From an uncultured Hyphomonadaceae bacterium (GTDB taxonomy: Bacteria > Pseudomonadota > Alphaproteobacteria > Caulobacterales > Hyphomonadaceae): a stretch of DNA of 6,073 nt. The stretch is taken from NCBI GenBank assembly GCA_937873805.1, contig CALMWO010000199.1, positions 1 to 6,073 of the forward strand, read 5' to 3'. The notes under the pieces are model-generated. The model did not search any database. It was given only the letters and a program-made list of their open reading frames with translations, and was not told the origin of the DNA. Each line of letters starts with the position of its first letter. Position 1 is the first letter of the stretch. The translations under genes were made by a program, and so were the position numbers. Of this stretch, positions 1-5,885 are shown piece by piece.

Positions 1-75
1 CGATGCGACTGAGCGGTCTCGCGCGTGATCAAATGATCGCCGCGCAGCTTGTCGCCGGGATCTCGCCGCCTAGTG

Positions 76-93
76 TTGTGGTCAGGACCACAA
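76..93. promoter_or_regulatory. Operator-like perfect inverted repeat upstream of DUF1428 gene
   Basis: TTGTGGTC, a 2-nt centre (AG), then GACCACAA form a perfect 8+8 bp palindrome. It ends 4 nt before the ribosome binding site and 15 nt before the ATG of the DUF1428 gene. This size, symmetry and position are typical of a binding site for a dimeric helix-turn-helix repressor that blocks transcription or initiation. The core TGGTC..GACCA resembles GntR/FadR-type half-sites, but the centre is one base longer than the classic FadR site. The regulator is not visible in the window. The same bases could form a hairpin in the mRNA leader. The palindrome is seen directly; the regulatory role is inferred. 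Confidence 0.45.
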
Positions 94-97
94 TATC

Positions 98-102
98 GAG
101 GA
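98..102 (+). promoter_or_regulatory. Ribosome binding site for the DUF1428 gene
   Basis: GAGGA lies 6 nt before the ATG at 109. It selects this start over an in-frame upstream ATG at 49. Starting at 49 would place the operator-like palindrome inside the gene and add 20 residues that do not match the family's usual N-terminus. Confidence 0.7.
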
Positions 103-108
103 CGCGCC

Positions 109-477
109 ATGGCCTATGTCGACGGTTTCATTCTTCCGGTGCCGGAAGCGAATCTCGATGCGTACAAGAAGGAAGCCAAGCGTGCGGGGAAGGTCTGGAT
201 AAAGCATGGCGCGCTTCAGTACTGGGAGTCGGTCGCCGATGACGTGCCGGCGGGCAAGTCGACGGACTTCTACAAGGCGGTGAAGCGCAAGGAAGGCGAG
301 ACCGTGGTGTTCGCCTTTGCGGTCTACAAGAACCGCAAGCACCGTGACGAGGTGATGAAGAAGGTGATGGCCGATCCGGACATGAAGTATGATCCGGCCA
401 AGATGCCGTTCGATGGCAAGCGCATGTTCTGGGGCGGTTTCAAGCCCATCATCGAGATGCAGGCCAAGGAAGAGTAA
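109..477 (+). CDS. DUF1428 family protein (YbaA-like)
   Basis: This 122-residue protein is close in length to E. coli YbaA (about 117 aa). Family features run the whole length: N-terminal AYVDGFILPVP (2-12), an AGKVWIKHGAL segment (26-36), paired acids DD at 44-45, GETVVFAFAVY (63-73), RD at 79-80, and the C-terminal signature MPFDGKRMFWGGF (99-111). The family has a small alpha/beta fold of the dimeric ferredoxin-like (alpha-beta barrel) type and no established biochemical function. There is no signal peptide, so it should be cytoplasmic. The ATG at 109 has a GAGGA site 6 nt upstream and begins exactly where family members begin. A perfect palindrome at 76-93 suggests repressor control. The gene ends 18 bp from the stop of the convergent secreted-protein gene. 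Family assignment is strong; the role is unknown. Confidence 0.9.
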   Translation: MAYVDGFILPVPEANLDAYKKEAKRAGKVWIKHGALQYWESVADDVPAGKSTDFYKAVKRKEGETVVFAFAVYKNRKHRDEVMKKVMADPDMKYDPAKMPFDGKRMFWGGFKPIIEMQAKEE

Positions 478-495
478 GGTTTCCGACGCGCCGAT

Positions 496-1509
496 CTATC
501 CCGGGGGCGGCGTCGCTTTCCTTGCATCCTTCACGCGTTCGGCGCGGAGGATGTTGGGGAGCGAGTAATTGCCTTCATGGCAGGCGTGTTCGAACATGCG
601 TTGGTCGGTGCGGTAGAGCGAATATTCTGCAAGCCAGGGCTGCGAATAGGCTTTCGGGTCCTCGACCGTGTATTGATAGAGCAACTCGTTGGCGGACAGG
701 CGCGTGAAGCGCTCGATCACCTTGGCCTCGGGGGTGACGACGAGCGTCGAGAAGAAACGGACGCGGTCATTGTCCGGCAGGCCGATTGTTTCGACCACCA
801 GCGTGTCGCCATCCCAGCGGGCGATGGCATCGCCAATAGGAGAGTGGAGTTCCTTCGGCTTGTGCGTCGTGGCGAGCGGAATGACGCGGGCTTCATCGCC
901 ATACTCGGTGTGGAGCACGACGTAGCCGGGTGTCTGGATGATGTGACGCGGATTGACACTGGTCGTGCCGATGCCGGTGACAGGCGGCAGGCCGAGACTC
1001 GTGATGCAGCGCTCCCAGTTCGGACGCTCTTCGTGATTGTCGGCGTACTTCGCGATCGGCCCGCGGCTGGATTCCTTCCGTGCTTCGGGCGTGTAGGGCA
1101 GGCGGCCGTCGGCGGGCATGACGACCGACCGCGTGCGACGCTCGCCACGCACGATGGCGAGACCATCGGTGTTGCGCATCAGCTCGGGCACTTCGGGGTC
1201 GAGGCCATGATCCAGCTGGTCGCCGATCATCTTGCCGGTAGCGGCGGCCATGGCCTTTGCTTCGGTCTCCGGCAGGGTGAGCGTCGGCGCGCGGGAGGAG
1301 GCCTCCATCAGCAGGATGAAGTTGTGCGTCCAGACGCCTTCGAGGCTGGGCTGGCCGAAGGACGGGCGCGGGGCGCTGTAGGCGGGGGCAGGCGGGGCGG
1401 GTTGCGGAGCCTTCGATGATGGGGTCTGGGCCGAGGCGAATGGGGCAAGGGCGGCCGCCATCAGGATGGCGGCCACGGATGCCGTATGGGACACGGTAAA
1501 GCTACCCAT
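496..1509 (-). CDS. Secreted protein of unknown function, CHEGNY-type family
   Basis: This 337-residue precursor has a likely Sec signal peptide: hydrophobic residues about 10-24 and an A-S-A|Q cleavage site after residue 27. The N-region has a histidine rather than lysine or arginine, so it is a weakly charged signal. A proline-rich linker (about 30-54) leads into LEGVWTH (56-62). Family-like blocks follow: ERCITSLGLPP (166-176), RWDGDTLVVETIGLPD (231-246), ERFTRLSANELLYQYTVEDP (266-285) and ACHEGNYSLPNIL (309-321). From memory, such proteins are common in Proteobacteria and Acidobacteria and are annotated as hypothetical; I know of no demonstrated activity. The mature part has only two cysteines, C168 and C310, both inside conserved-looking blocks, so a disulfide is plausible. 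The ATG at 1509 is chosen because GAGGA lies 7 nt upstream and the signal peptide starts there; a longer frame to 1599 lacks this. The gene is divergent from rlmN and convergent with the DUF1428 gene. Confidence 0.82.
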   Translation of the reverse strand: MGSFTVSHTASVAAILMAAALAPFASAQTPSSKAPQPAPPAPAYSAPRPSFGQPSLEGVWTHNFILLMEASSRAPTLTLPETEAKAMAAATGKMIGDQLDHGLDPEVPELMRNTDGLAIVRGERRTRSVVMPADGRLPYTPEARKESSRGPIAKYADNHEERPNWERCITSLGLPPVTGIGTTSVNPRHIIQTPGYVVLHTEYGDEARVIPLATTHKPKELHSPIGDAIARWDGDTLVVETIGLPDNDRVRFFSTLVVTPEAKVIERFTRLSANELLYQYTVEDPKAYSQPWLAEYSLYRTDQRMFEHACHEGNYSLPNILRAERVKDARKATPPPG

Positions 1510-1694
1510 GGGCGTTTCCTCATTTTTCGGCTGCTTTCGGGAGCGATGCAGCTTCTCAGGAGAGAAGAGGGGCCGGGCGGGTCGCCTGGATGCAGGCATG
1601 GCTAATATTTTTTAGGCCCCGGTTTTGCTGGCATTTTCGCCTGCGCAGCGCCGGGTATCGCGTGATTTACGGGTTTGAGGTATGAGCCCGGCAA
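1510..1694. promoter_or_regulatory. Divergent intergenic region between the secreted-protein gene and rlmN
   Basis: These 185 bp must hold the promoters for both divergent genes. The only markedly AT-rich tract is at about 1602-1614 (CTAATATTTTTTA). It contains TAATAT at 1603-1608 and could serve as a -10 or UP-like element on either strand. I cannot find a well-spaced -35 partner on either strand, so exact promoters are not called. A 7-codon frame, MSPANVR, runs from 1682 to 1705 and overlaps the rlmN start. A GAGG at 1677-1680 is only 1 nt from that ATG but 14 nt from the rlmN ATG. No RNA gene or riboswitch is recognisable. Confidence 0.35.
1517..1521 (-). promoter_or_regulatory. Ribosome binding site for the secreted CHEGNY-type protein
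   Basis: Read on the minus strand, GAGGA sits 7 nt before the ATG whose first base is 1509. It supports this start over the ATG at 1599, which would bury the signal peptide behind 30 arginine-rich residues. Confidence 0.65.
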
Positions 1695-2876
1695 ATGTCC
1701 GTTGAACTCGACCTTTCCAGAAAGCCAGCCGTCGCTGCGGCAACGCTCAACCTTGCAGGCCAGAACCTCGCAGGATTGGGGCGCGAAGGCCTGCGCCTCG
1801 CGATGATCGCGGCTGGCGTCGAGGAAAAGAAGGCGCGGATGCGGGCGACGCAGCTGTGGCGCTGGATCTATCATTACGGCGTCACCGACTTCGCCAAGAT
1901 GACCGACGTGGCCAAGGAGCTGCGGGCGCTGCTGGGCGACAAGTTCGTGCTGGAGCGGCCGCCGATTTCGGCCTCGCAACTGTCGGTCGATGGCACGCGC
2001 AAATGGCTGGTCGGCTACGGACCGAATGTCGAGGCCGAGTGCGTCTACATTCCTGATGTCGGCAAGGCTGGCGCCCTGTGCGTTTCGTCCCAGGTTGGCT
2101 GCACGCTGACCTGCACGTTCTGCCACACAGGCACGCAGAAGCTGGTGCGGAACCTCTCTGCCGCCGAGATCGTCAATCAGGTGATGGTGGCGCGCGACAC
2201 GCTGGGCGAGTGGCCGACGTCGACCGAGGATCGGCTGCTGACCAACATCGTCTTCATGGGGATGGGCGAGCCGCTCTACAATCTCGACAATGTGGTCGAG
2301 GCGATCGAGACGATCACGGACGGCGAAGGGATTTCGATTTCCAAACGCCGCATCACGGTTTCGACGGCGGGCGTCGCGCCGAAGATTCCGGAGCTGGGCG
2401 CGCGTACGGGCGCGATGCTGGCGATCTCGCTGCACGCGACGAATGACGACCTGCGCAACGAGCTCGTGCCGATCAACAAGAAGTACAATCTGAAAGAACT
2501 GTTCGATGCGATCCGCCAGTATCCGGACCTGTCGAATTCGAAGCGCGTGACGTTCGAGTATGTGATGCTGAAAGGCGTCAACGACAGTCTGGCTGAGGCG
2601 CGCGATCTGGTACGGCTGATGAAGCACGTGCCGGCCAAGATCAACCTGATCCCGTTCAACCCATGGCCGGGCACGAAATACGAGTGCTCTGACTGGGAGA
2701 CGATCGAGGCGTTCGCCGAAGTGTTGAACCGGGCTGGCTATGCCTCGCCGATCCGCACACCGCGCGGACGGGATATCCTGGCGGCCTGCGGGCAGCTGCG
2801 CTCGGAGAGCGTCAAGGAGAAGGCCAGCGAAGCGCTGAAGCGCCGGTTGGCGGAGAAAGAAGCTTCGGGCCAGTAG
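1695..2876 (+). CDS. rlmN: Dual-specificity 23S rRNA A2503 / tRNA A37 C2-methyltransferase RlmN
   Basis: This cytoplasmic radical-SAM enzyme makes 2-methyladenosine at 23S rRNA A2503 and at A37 of some tRNAs, supporting peptidyl-transferase-centre function and translational accuracy. The 393-residue protein has an N-terminal accessory domain (about 25-110, including LWRWIYHYG at 54-62). The radical-SAM cluster motif CTLTCTFC supplies C136, C140 and C143. GMGEPLYN (189-196) is the SAM-binding GGEP-type motif, and ISLHA (244-248) and LIPFNPWPG (318-326) match family blocks. The two cysteines of the ping-pong mechanism are present: C129, seven residues before the cluster, and C365 in the RDILAACGQL block, corresponding to E. 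coli C118 and C355. All catalytic parts appear intact. The N-terminus is roughly 10-20 residues longer than in E. coli, as in other alphaproteobacteria. The ATG at 1695 is the first start after an in-frame TGA at 1683; the nearest SD-like sequence is weakly spaced. A REP-like pair begins 8 nt after the stop codon. Confidence 0.97.
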   Translation: MSVELDLSRKPAVAAATLNLAGQNLAGLGREGLRLAMIAAGVEEKKARMRATQLWRWIYHYGVTDFAKMTDVAKELRALLGDKFVLERPPISASQLSVDGTRKWLVGYGPNVEAECVYIPDVGKAGALCVSSQVGCTLTCTFCHTGTQKLVRNLSAAEIVNQVMVARDTLGEWPTSTEDRLLTNIVFMGMGEPLYNLDNVVEAIETITDGEGISISKRRITVSTAGVAPKIPELGARTGAMLAISLHATNDDLRNELVPINKKYNLKELFDAIRQYPDLSNSKRVTFEYVMLKGVNDSLAEARDLVRLMKHVPAKINLIPFNPWPGTKYECSDWETIEAFAEVLNRAGYASPIRTPRGRDILAACGQLRSESVKEKASEALKRRLAEKEASGQ

Positions 2877-2883
2877 CCAGTAA

Positions 2884-2957
2884 GGTGCATAGAGCGGAGC
2901 GAAATGCACCATTGGCGAACGTGGCTGGATGGTGCATTTCGCTCCGCTCAATGCACC
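2884..2957. repeat. Inverted pair of 27-bp REP-like repeats (REPIN-like doublet)
   Basis: Copy 1 (2884-2910) and copy 2 (2931-2957) are reverse complements with one mismatch in 27 (A2891 opposite A2950), separated by 20 nt. Each unit is itself partly palindromic: GGTGCAT...ATGCACC, with a 7-bp stem in copy 1 and 8 bp in copy 2, around a GAGCGGAGCGA-type centre. Similarity decays just outside (AGTAA versus CGTAG), suggesting an original unit a few bases longer. This is the layout of REP doublets or REPINs, which are dispersed by RAYT-type transposases in other genomes; no such transposase is in the window. In RNA the pair could fold into a 26-of-27 bp hairpin between rlmN and the transporter gene. 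That could protect the rlmN 3' end or reduce read-through. There is no U-tract, so a classical terminator is unlikely. Confidence 0.85.
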
Positions 2958-2986
2958 CTACGGGACCGGTCGAAACGGGGCGGATC

Positions 2987-4258
2987 ATGACAGCAACCAC
3001 AGAACGTGCTCCGGCTGCGCGGGTGCTTACGGCCAGCCTCGTTGGCACGGCGGTGGAATTCTACGATTTCTATATTTACGCGACCGCGGCTGCGTTGGTG
3101 TTTCCGGCGCTGTTCTTTCCGTCGGATTCGCCGAGCGCGCAGCTGATGTCGTCTTATGCGACGTTTGCGATTGCGTTCATTGCGCGCCCCGTTGGTGCTG
3201 TGGTGTTCGGGCATTTCGGGGACAGGATCGGGCGCAAGTCGACGCTTGTGTGGTCGCTGATGCTGATGGGCGGATCGACGATGGCGATCGCCTTCCTGCC
3301 GACCTATGCGATGGCGGGGTGGATTGCGCCGCTGCTGCTTTGCATCCTGCGCTTCGGGCAAGGGCTTGGCCTGGGCGGCGAGTGGGGCGGGGCGGCGTTG
3401 CTGGCAGTCGAGAACGCGCCGCCGGGATGGAAGGCGCGGTTCGGGATGTTTCCGCAGCTGGGCGCGCCGGTGGGTTTCATTGCGGCGAACGGGTTATTCC
3501 TGCTGCTGGGCTTGATGCTGAGCCCGCAGGACTTTCTCGACTGGGGCTGGCGCATCCCGTTTCTGGCGAGCGCGCTGCTGGTGGCGGTCGGCTTGTGGGT
3601 GCGGTTGAAGCTGACGGAGACGCCGGCCTTCAAGCAGGTGCTGGAAAAAGAGAAACCGCCGATGGTGCCGCTGGGCGAGCTGTTCCGGGACCACTGGAAA
3701 GAGACGATCGGCGGCACGTTCGGCGTGGTGGCGTGTTTCTGCATCTACTACATCGCGACGGCCTTTGCGCTTGGCTATGGCACGACGACGCTGGGCTATC
3801 CGCGTGAGCTGTTCCTGCAGGTTCAGCTGGTGGCGATCCTGTTCATGGCGGGCGGGATCGTGTGGGCGGGTTACTGGTCCGACGCGAAGAGCCCGCGGCT
3901 GGTGCTGACAGTCGGATGCGTGCTGGCGGTGGGGGCAGGCTTCCTGCTGGCGCCGATGATCGGGTCGGGCGATTTGTTGCTGGTGGGCGCGTTCCTGTCG
4001 ATTCTGTTGTTGCTGATGGGCTTTGTGTACGGGCCGCTGGGCGCGTGGCTGCCGGGACTTTTCCCGGCGCGGGTGCGCTATACGGGCGCGAGCGTGGCGT
4101 TCAACGTTGGCGGGGTGATTGGCGGAGGTTTCACGCCGGTTGCAGCGCAGATGCTGGCCGAGCAGGGCGGGCTGTCATTCGTGGGGTTTTATCTGAGCCT
4201 TGCAGCGGCGCTGAGTCTTGTAGCCTTGCTGTTGTTGCGGAAGCCCTCGCTGGATTGA
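2987..4258 (+). CDS. MHS-family MFS transporter (metabolite:H+ symporter)
   Basis: This 423-residue inner-membrane transporter has about 12 hydrophobic segments. It belongs to the metabolite:H+ symporter branch of the major facilitator superfamily, relatives of ShiA, KgtP, ProP and CitA. Diagnostic blocks are GTAVEFYDFYIY in TM1 (20-31), ARPVGAVVFGHFGDRIGRK (66-84) carrying MFS motif A, QGLGLGGEWGGAALLAVE (125-142), DWGWRIPFLAS (185-195), KLTETPAF (208-215), and FPARVRYTGAS (359-369) followed by a glycine-rich stretch. The second-half motif A copy (GYWSDAKSPR, 295-304) has lost the usual RxGRR end. MHS substrates include dicarboxylates, aromatic acids and betaines; the substrate cannot be read from this sequence. 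The ATG at 2987 is preferred, with a weak GGGGCGG upstream. An in-frame GTG at 2885 would add 34 residues encoded by the REP-like pair, before the normal N-terminus. It lies 110 nt after rlmN on the same strand; co-transcription is uncertain because of the hairpin. Confidence 0.93.
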   Translation: MTATTERAPAARVLTASLVGTAVEFYDFYIYATAAALVFPALFFPSDSPSAQLMSSYATFAIAFIARPVGAVVFGHFGDRIGRKSTLVWSLMLMGGSTMAIAFLPTYAMAGWIAPLLLCILRFGQGLGLGGEWGGAALLAVENAPPGWKARFGMFPQLGAPVGFIAANGLFLLLGLMLSPQDFLDWGWRIPFLASALLVAVGLWVRLKLTETPAFKQVLEKEKPPMVPLGELFRDHWKETIGGTFGVVACFCIYYIATAFALGYGTTTLGYPRELFLQVQLVAILFMAGGIVWAGYWSDAKSPRLVLTVGCVLAVGAGFLLAPMIGSGDLLLVGAFLSILLLLMGFVYGPLGAWLPGLFPARVRYTGASVAFNVGGVIGGGFTPVAAQMLAEQGGLSFVGFYLSLAAALSLVALLLLRKPSLD

Positions 4259-4336
4259 GCCGGATCACGTTGATGTTGAGTGTGCGTCTGGCGGCTTGAA
4301 GTTCCGGGCGGGCTCGGCTTCACAAGACGAATTGAT

Positions 4337-4340
4337 GGAG
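4337..4340 (+). promoter_or_regulatory. Ribosome binding site for the exported NTF2-like protein
   Basis: GGAG (within GATGGAG) lies 6 nt before the ATG at 4347. It selects the start that gives a clean signal peptide over the in-frame ATGs at 4296 and 4335; the latter overlaps the site itself. Confidence 0.7.
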
Positions 4341-4346
4341 ACGCCT

Positions 4347-4766
4347 ATGAAACGCCTCGCCGTTTTTGTTCTTGCCGTCCTGGTCGCCGCGCCCGCGCTG
4401 GCGCAGCCGGCGTCGATCGAGGCCGAAGCGAAGCCGCTGATCGAGCAATGGATAGCAGGGTTCAATCGCAGCGACGCCGCAGGGCTAGCCAAGAATGTGT
4501 ATGTCGGTGCGGACGAAGCTGCTCTGGCCAAGACATTCGCACAGCTGCGTGATGACAGTTTCGGCAAGCTCGACATCTATGCGACCGAGTTCTGCGCAAG
4601 CGATGCAACGCATGGCAAGGCGCTGCTGAAGTATGGTCGCATCTTTGCCTATGGCGGATTGATGGATGGCGACGAGGCGAAGGTGTTCAACCTCGTGAAG
4701 GGTGATGCCGGCTGGCGTGTCGCGAGCGAAAGCAACGTGGCCTACGCGACCGCGCTTAGCTGCTAG
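4347..4766 (+). CDS. Small exported protein, probable NTF2-like (SnoaL/DUF4440-type) fold
   Basis: This 139-residue precursor has a classic Sec signal peptide: K2 R3, hydrophobic core about 4-15, and A-L-A|Q cleavage after residue 19. The roughly 120-residue mature part begins with a helix, IEAEAKPLIEQWIAGFNRSD (24-43), of the kind that opens NTF2-like domains. Later strands end with AKVFNLVKGDAGWRVASES (111-129), the usual NTF2-like 'x-W-R-V' closing strand. Its only cysteines are C83 and C139; C139 is the last residue, so a disulfide in the periplasm is possible. NTF2-like proteins range from enzymes to ligand-binding proteins, and no catalytic residues can be assigned here. The gene starts 88 nt after the transporter stop on the same strand, so shared transcription is possible but unproven. 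It converges on the kelch gene 46 bp away, with no clear terminator between. Fold assignment is by pattern, not alignment. Confidence 0.75.
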   Translation: MKRLAVFVLAVLVAAPALAQPASIEAEAKPLIEQWIAGFNRSDAAGLAKNVYVGADEAALAKTFAQLRDDSFGKLDIYATEFCASDATHGKALLKYGRIFAYGGLMDGDEAKVFNLVKGDAGWRVASESNVAYATALSC

Positions 4767-4812
4767 GGAGCGATCCCCTCTGCATAATAGCGGCATTGAT
4801 GGAGTAAGCGGG

Positions 4813-5841
4813 TCAGCCAACGAGGCCGAAAGCCTCGACCGTGTCGCTGGTGTCGACGCCGCTCGGTTTTTTCGCGCCGCCCACAAGCCAGATCATGTTG
4901 TGCAGCACAACAGCGCCGAGGCCGTGGCGGGGCGTTGGCATGGGCGGGGCCGGGGCCCACGCATCGCTGGCCGGATTGTATTCCCACGCCTCGGGATGCA
5001 CACGGCCGCCATTGTCGAAATATTCGCCGCCGAAGACATAGAGGTGGCCGTTGAGGGCGCCACAGGCATTGCCGCCGGCGCCTGAGCCTTTGGGCATGGG
5101 CGCGGCGGTGCGCCAGCGGTCTTCCCGCGGGTCATAGACTTCGTGGGTGTCGGTGGGGCCGCCGGCAATGCTGCGTCCGCCGGCGACATGCCAGAGGCCG
5201 TTGATGAGGGCGCCGGTTGCGCTGTTGCGCGCACTCAGCGCGGGCGCTGCAGTTTCCCATGTGTTGGCGGCGGGATCGTAGACGAGATGCCGGGTCGTAT
5301 CCTCGTGATCTACATAGGCGAGGTTGGCGGCGCCCTTGGGGCGGCGGCCGCCGACGATGTGGATGTGTGCGCCGATGCTGGCTGCAACGGCTTCCGCATT
5401 GGGGGAGGGCGCAGATGCGCGCGGCGACCATGCGTTGGTGCTGTCGTCATAAGCCAGCGTTTCGGCGGACATGATCCAGTTCACCGCGCCGGGGTTCGTG
5501 CCGAAGCCGCCGAACAGGTAGAGGCGACCCTTGTGATCCACCGCGTAGGGGTGATGACGCGAGGCAGGCAGGGAGGCCAGCGTCGTGGCCGTTTGCGTCC
5601 TGGGGTCGTAGGCGATGTGCCGGTTGGATACGCTGGTCACGCGGCCATTCTCCGCAAGAAGGCCGCCAGCGATGTGGATGCGGCCCTTGTGCGCGGCGGG
5701 ATAGATTTCCTGGACGGCGAAGGGCAGCGGCTTGAGGCCCGTCTTGTAGGCGGGCGACCTGTTCGGTTGTGCGAGGCTGTCCGCGCACGCCGTTGCGAAA
5801 CCTGCGCTTGCGGCAAGAATAGCTGTGCGGCGGGTGAGCAT
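4813..5841 (-). CDS. Exported kelch-repeat beta-propeller protein
   Basis: This 342-residue protein has six kelch-type GG pairs after a hydrophobic strand: IAGG (57-60), LFGG (109-112), IVGG (162-165), VAGG (219-222), VFGG (269-272) and LVGG (319-322). Spacing is about 50 residues. Conserved blade tryptophans follow the YD/Y..P pattern (W138, W195, W243, W295). This predicts a six-bladed propeller, the size of periplasmic NanM (YjhT), but I see no sialic-acid genes nearby and do not assign that activity. The N-terminus, MLTRRTAILAAS, has twin arginines (4-5) and a hydrophobic stretch, so Tat export is plausible. C19 in FATAC could be a weak lipobox, although the -3 position is alanine. The alternative is signal-peptide cleavage near SLA|Q (after 24). 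The ATG at 5841 has GGAG 10 nt upstream and starts directly at the signal. A longer frame from 5904 would overlap the divergent acetyltransferase gene. Confidence 0.88.
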   Translation of the reverse strand: MLTRRTAILAASAGFATACADSLAQPNRSPAYKTGLKPLPFAVQEIYPAAHKGRIHIAGGLLAENGRVTSVSNRHIAYDPRTQTATTLASLPASRHHPYAVDHKGRLYLFGGFGTNPGAVNWIMSAETLAYDDSTNAWSPRASAPSPNAEAVAASIGAHIHIVGGRRPKGAANLAYVDHEDTTRHLVYDPAANTWETAAPALSARNSATGALINGLWHVAGGRSIAGGPTDTHEVYDPREDRWRTAAPMPKGSGAGGNACGALNGHLYVFGGEYFDNGGRVHPEAWEYNPASDAWAPAPPMPTPRHGLGAVVLHNMIWLVGGAKKPSGVDTSDTVEAFGLVG

Positions 5842-5885
5842 GTTGTGATCGCTCCTTGCTCGACTGCGGGCCCGGAAGCGATAGC
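5842..5885. promoter_or_regulatory. Short divergent intergenic region between kelch and GNAT genes
   Basis: These 44 bp separate the two divergent start codons. They hold the kelch ribosome binding site (GGAG on the minus strand, 5852-5855) and a possible GGA-type site for the GNAT gene (5874-5876). That leaves almost no room for two ordinary promoters. The promoters probably extend into the opposing coding sequences, or one transcript is leaderless or starts further in. No -10/-35 pair is clear. Confidence 0.35.

Noticed and set aside
1..75. Possible end of an upstream gene (a frame stopping at 26-28) or start of a divergent gene on the minus strand
   Set aside because: There are only a few codons in either case and no recognisable motif, so neither can be supported from this window. 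A small GATCA-AA-TGATC dyad at 27-38 is too short to interpret.
577..1419. 280-codon open frame on the plus strand across the secreted-protein gene
   Set aside because: It is antisense to a gene with a signal peptide, a good ribosome binding site and family blocks. The plus-strand translation has no recognisable motifs.
1601..1618. Imperfect dyad GGCTAA...TTAGGCC in the divergent region, considered as an operator or terminator
   Set aside because: The arms are only a few bases and out of register by one; it is better described simply as an AT-rich tract.
1602..2951. 449-codon open frame on the minus strand opposite rlmN
   Set aside because: It lies antisense to a complete, motif-rich rlmN. 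Its translation is dominated by Arg, His, Gln and Asp with no recognisable domain, which is the usual shadow frame of a GC-rich gene.
4297..4322. TGAAG...CTTCA hairpin between the transporter and NTF2-like genes
   Set aside because: It has a 5-bp stem around a large, asymmetrically bulged interior and no T-run; it is likely chance in GC-rich sequence.
4762..4785. Possible terminator between the NTF2-like and kelch genes (GGGA-GCGA-TCCC)
   Set aside because: The stem is only 4 bp and no T-run follows on either strand, so it is not supported as an intrinsic terminator.
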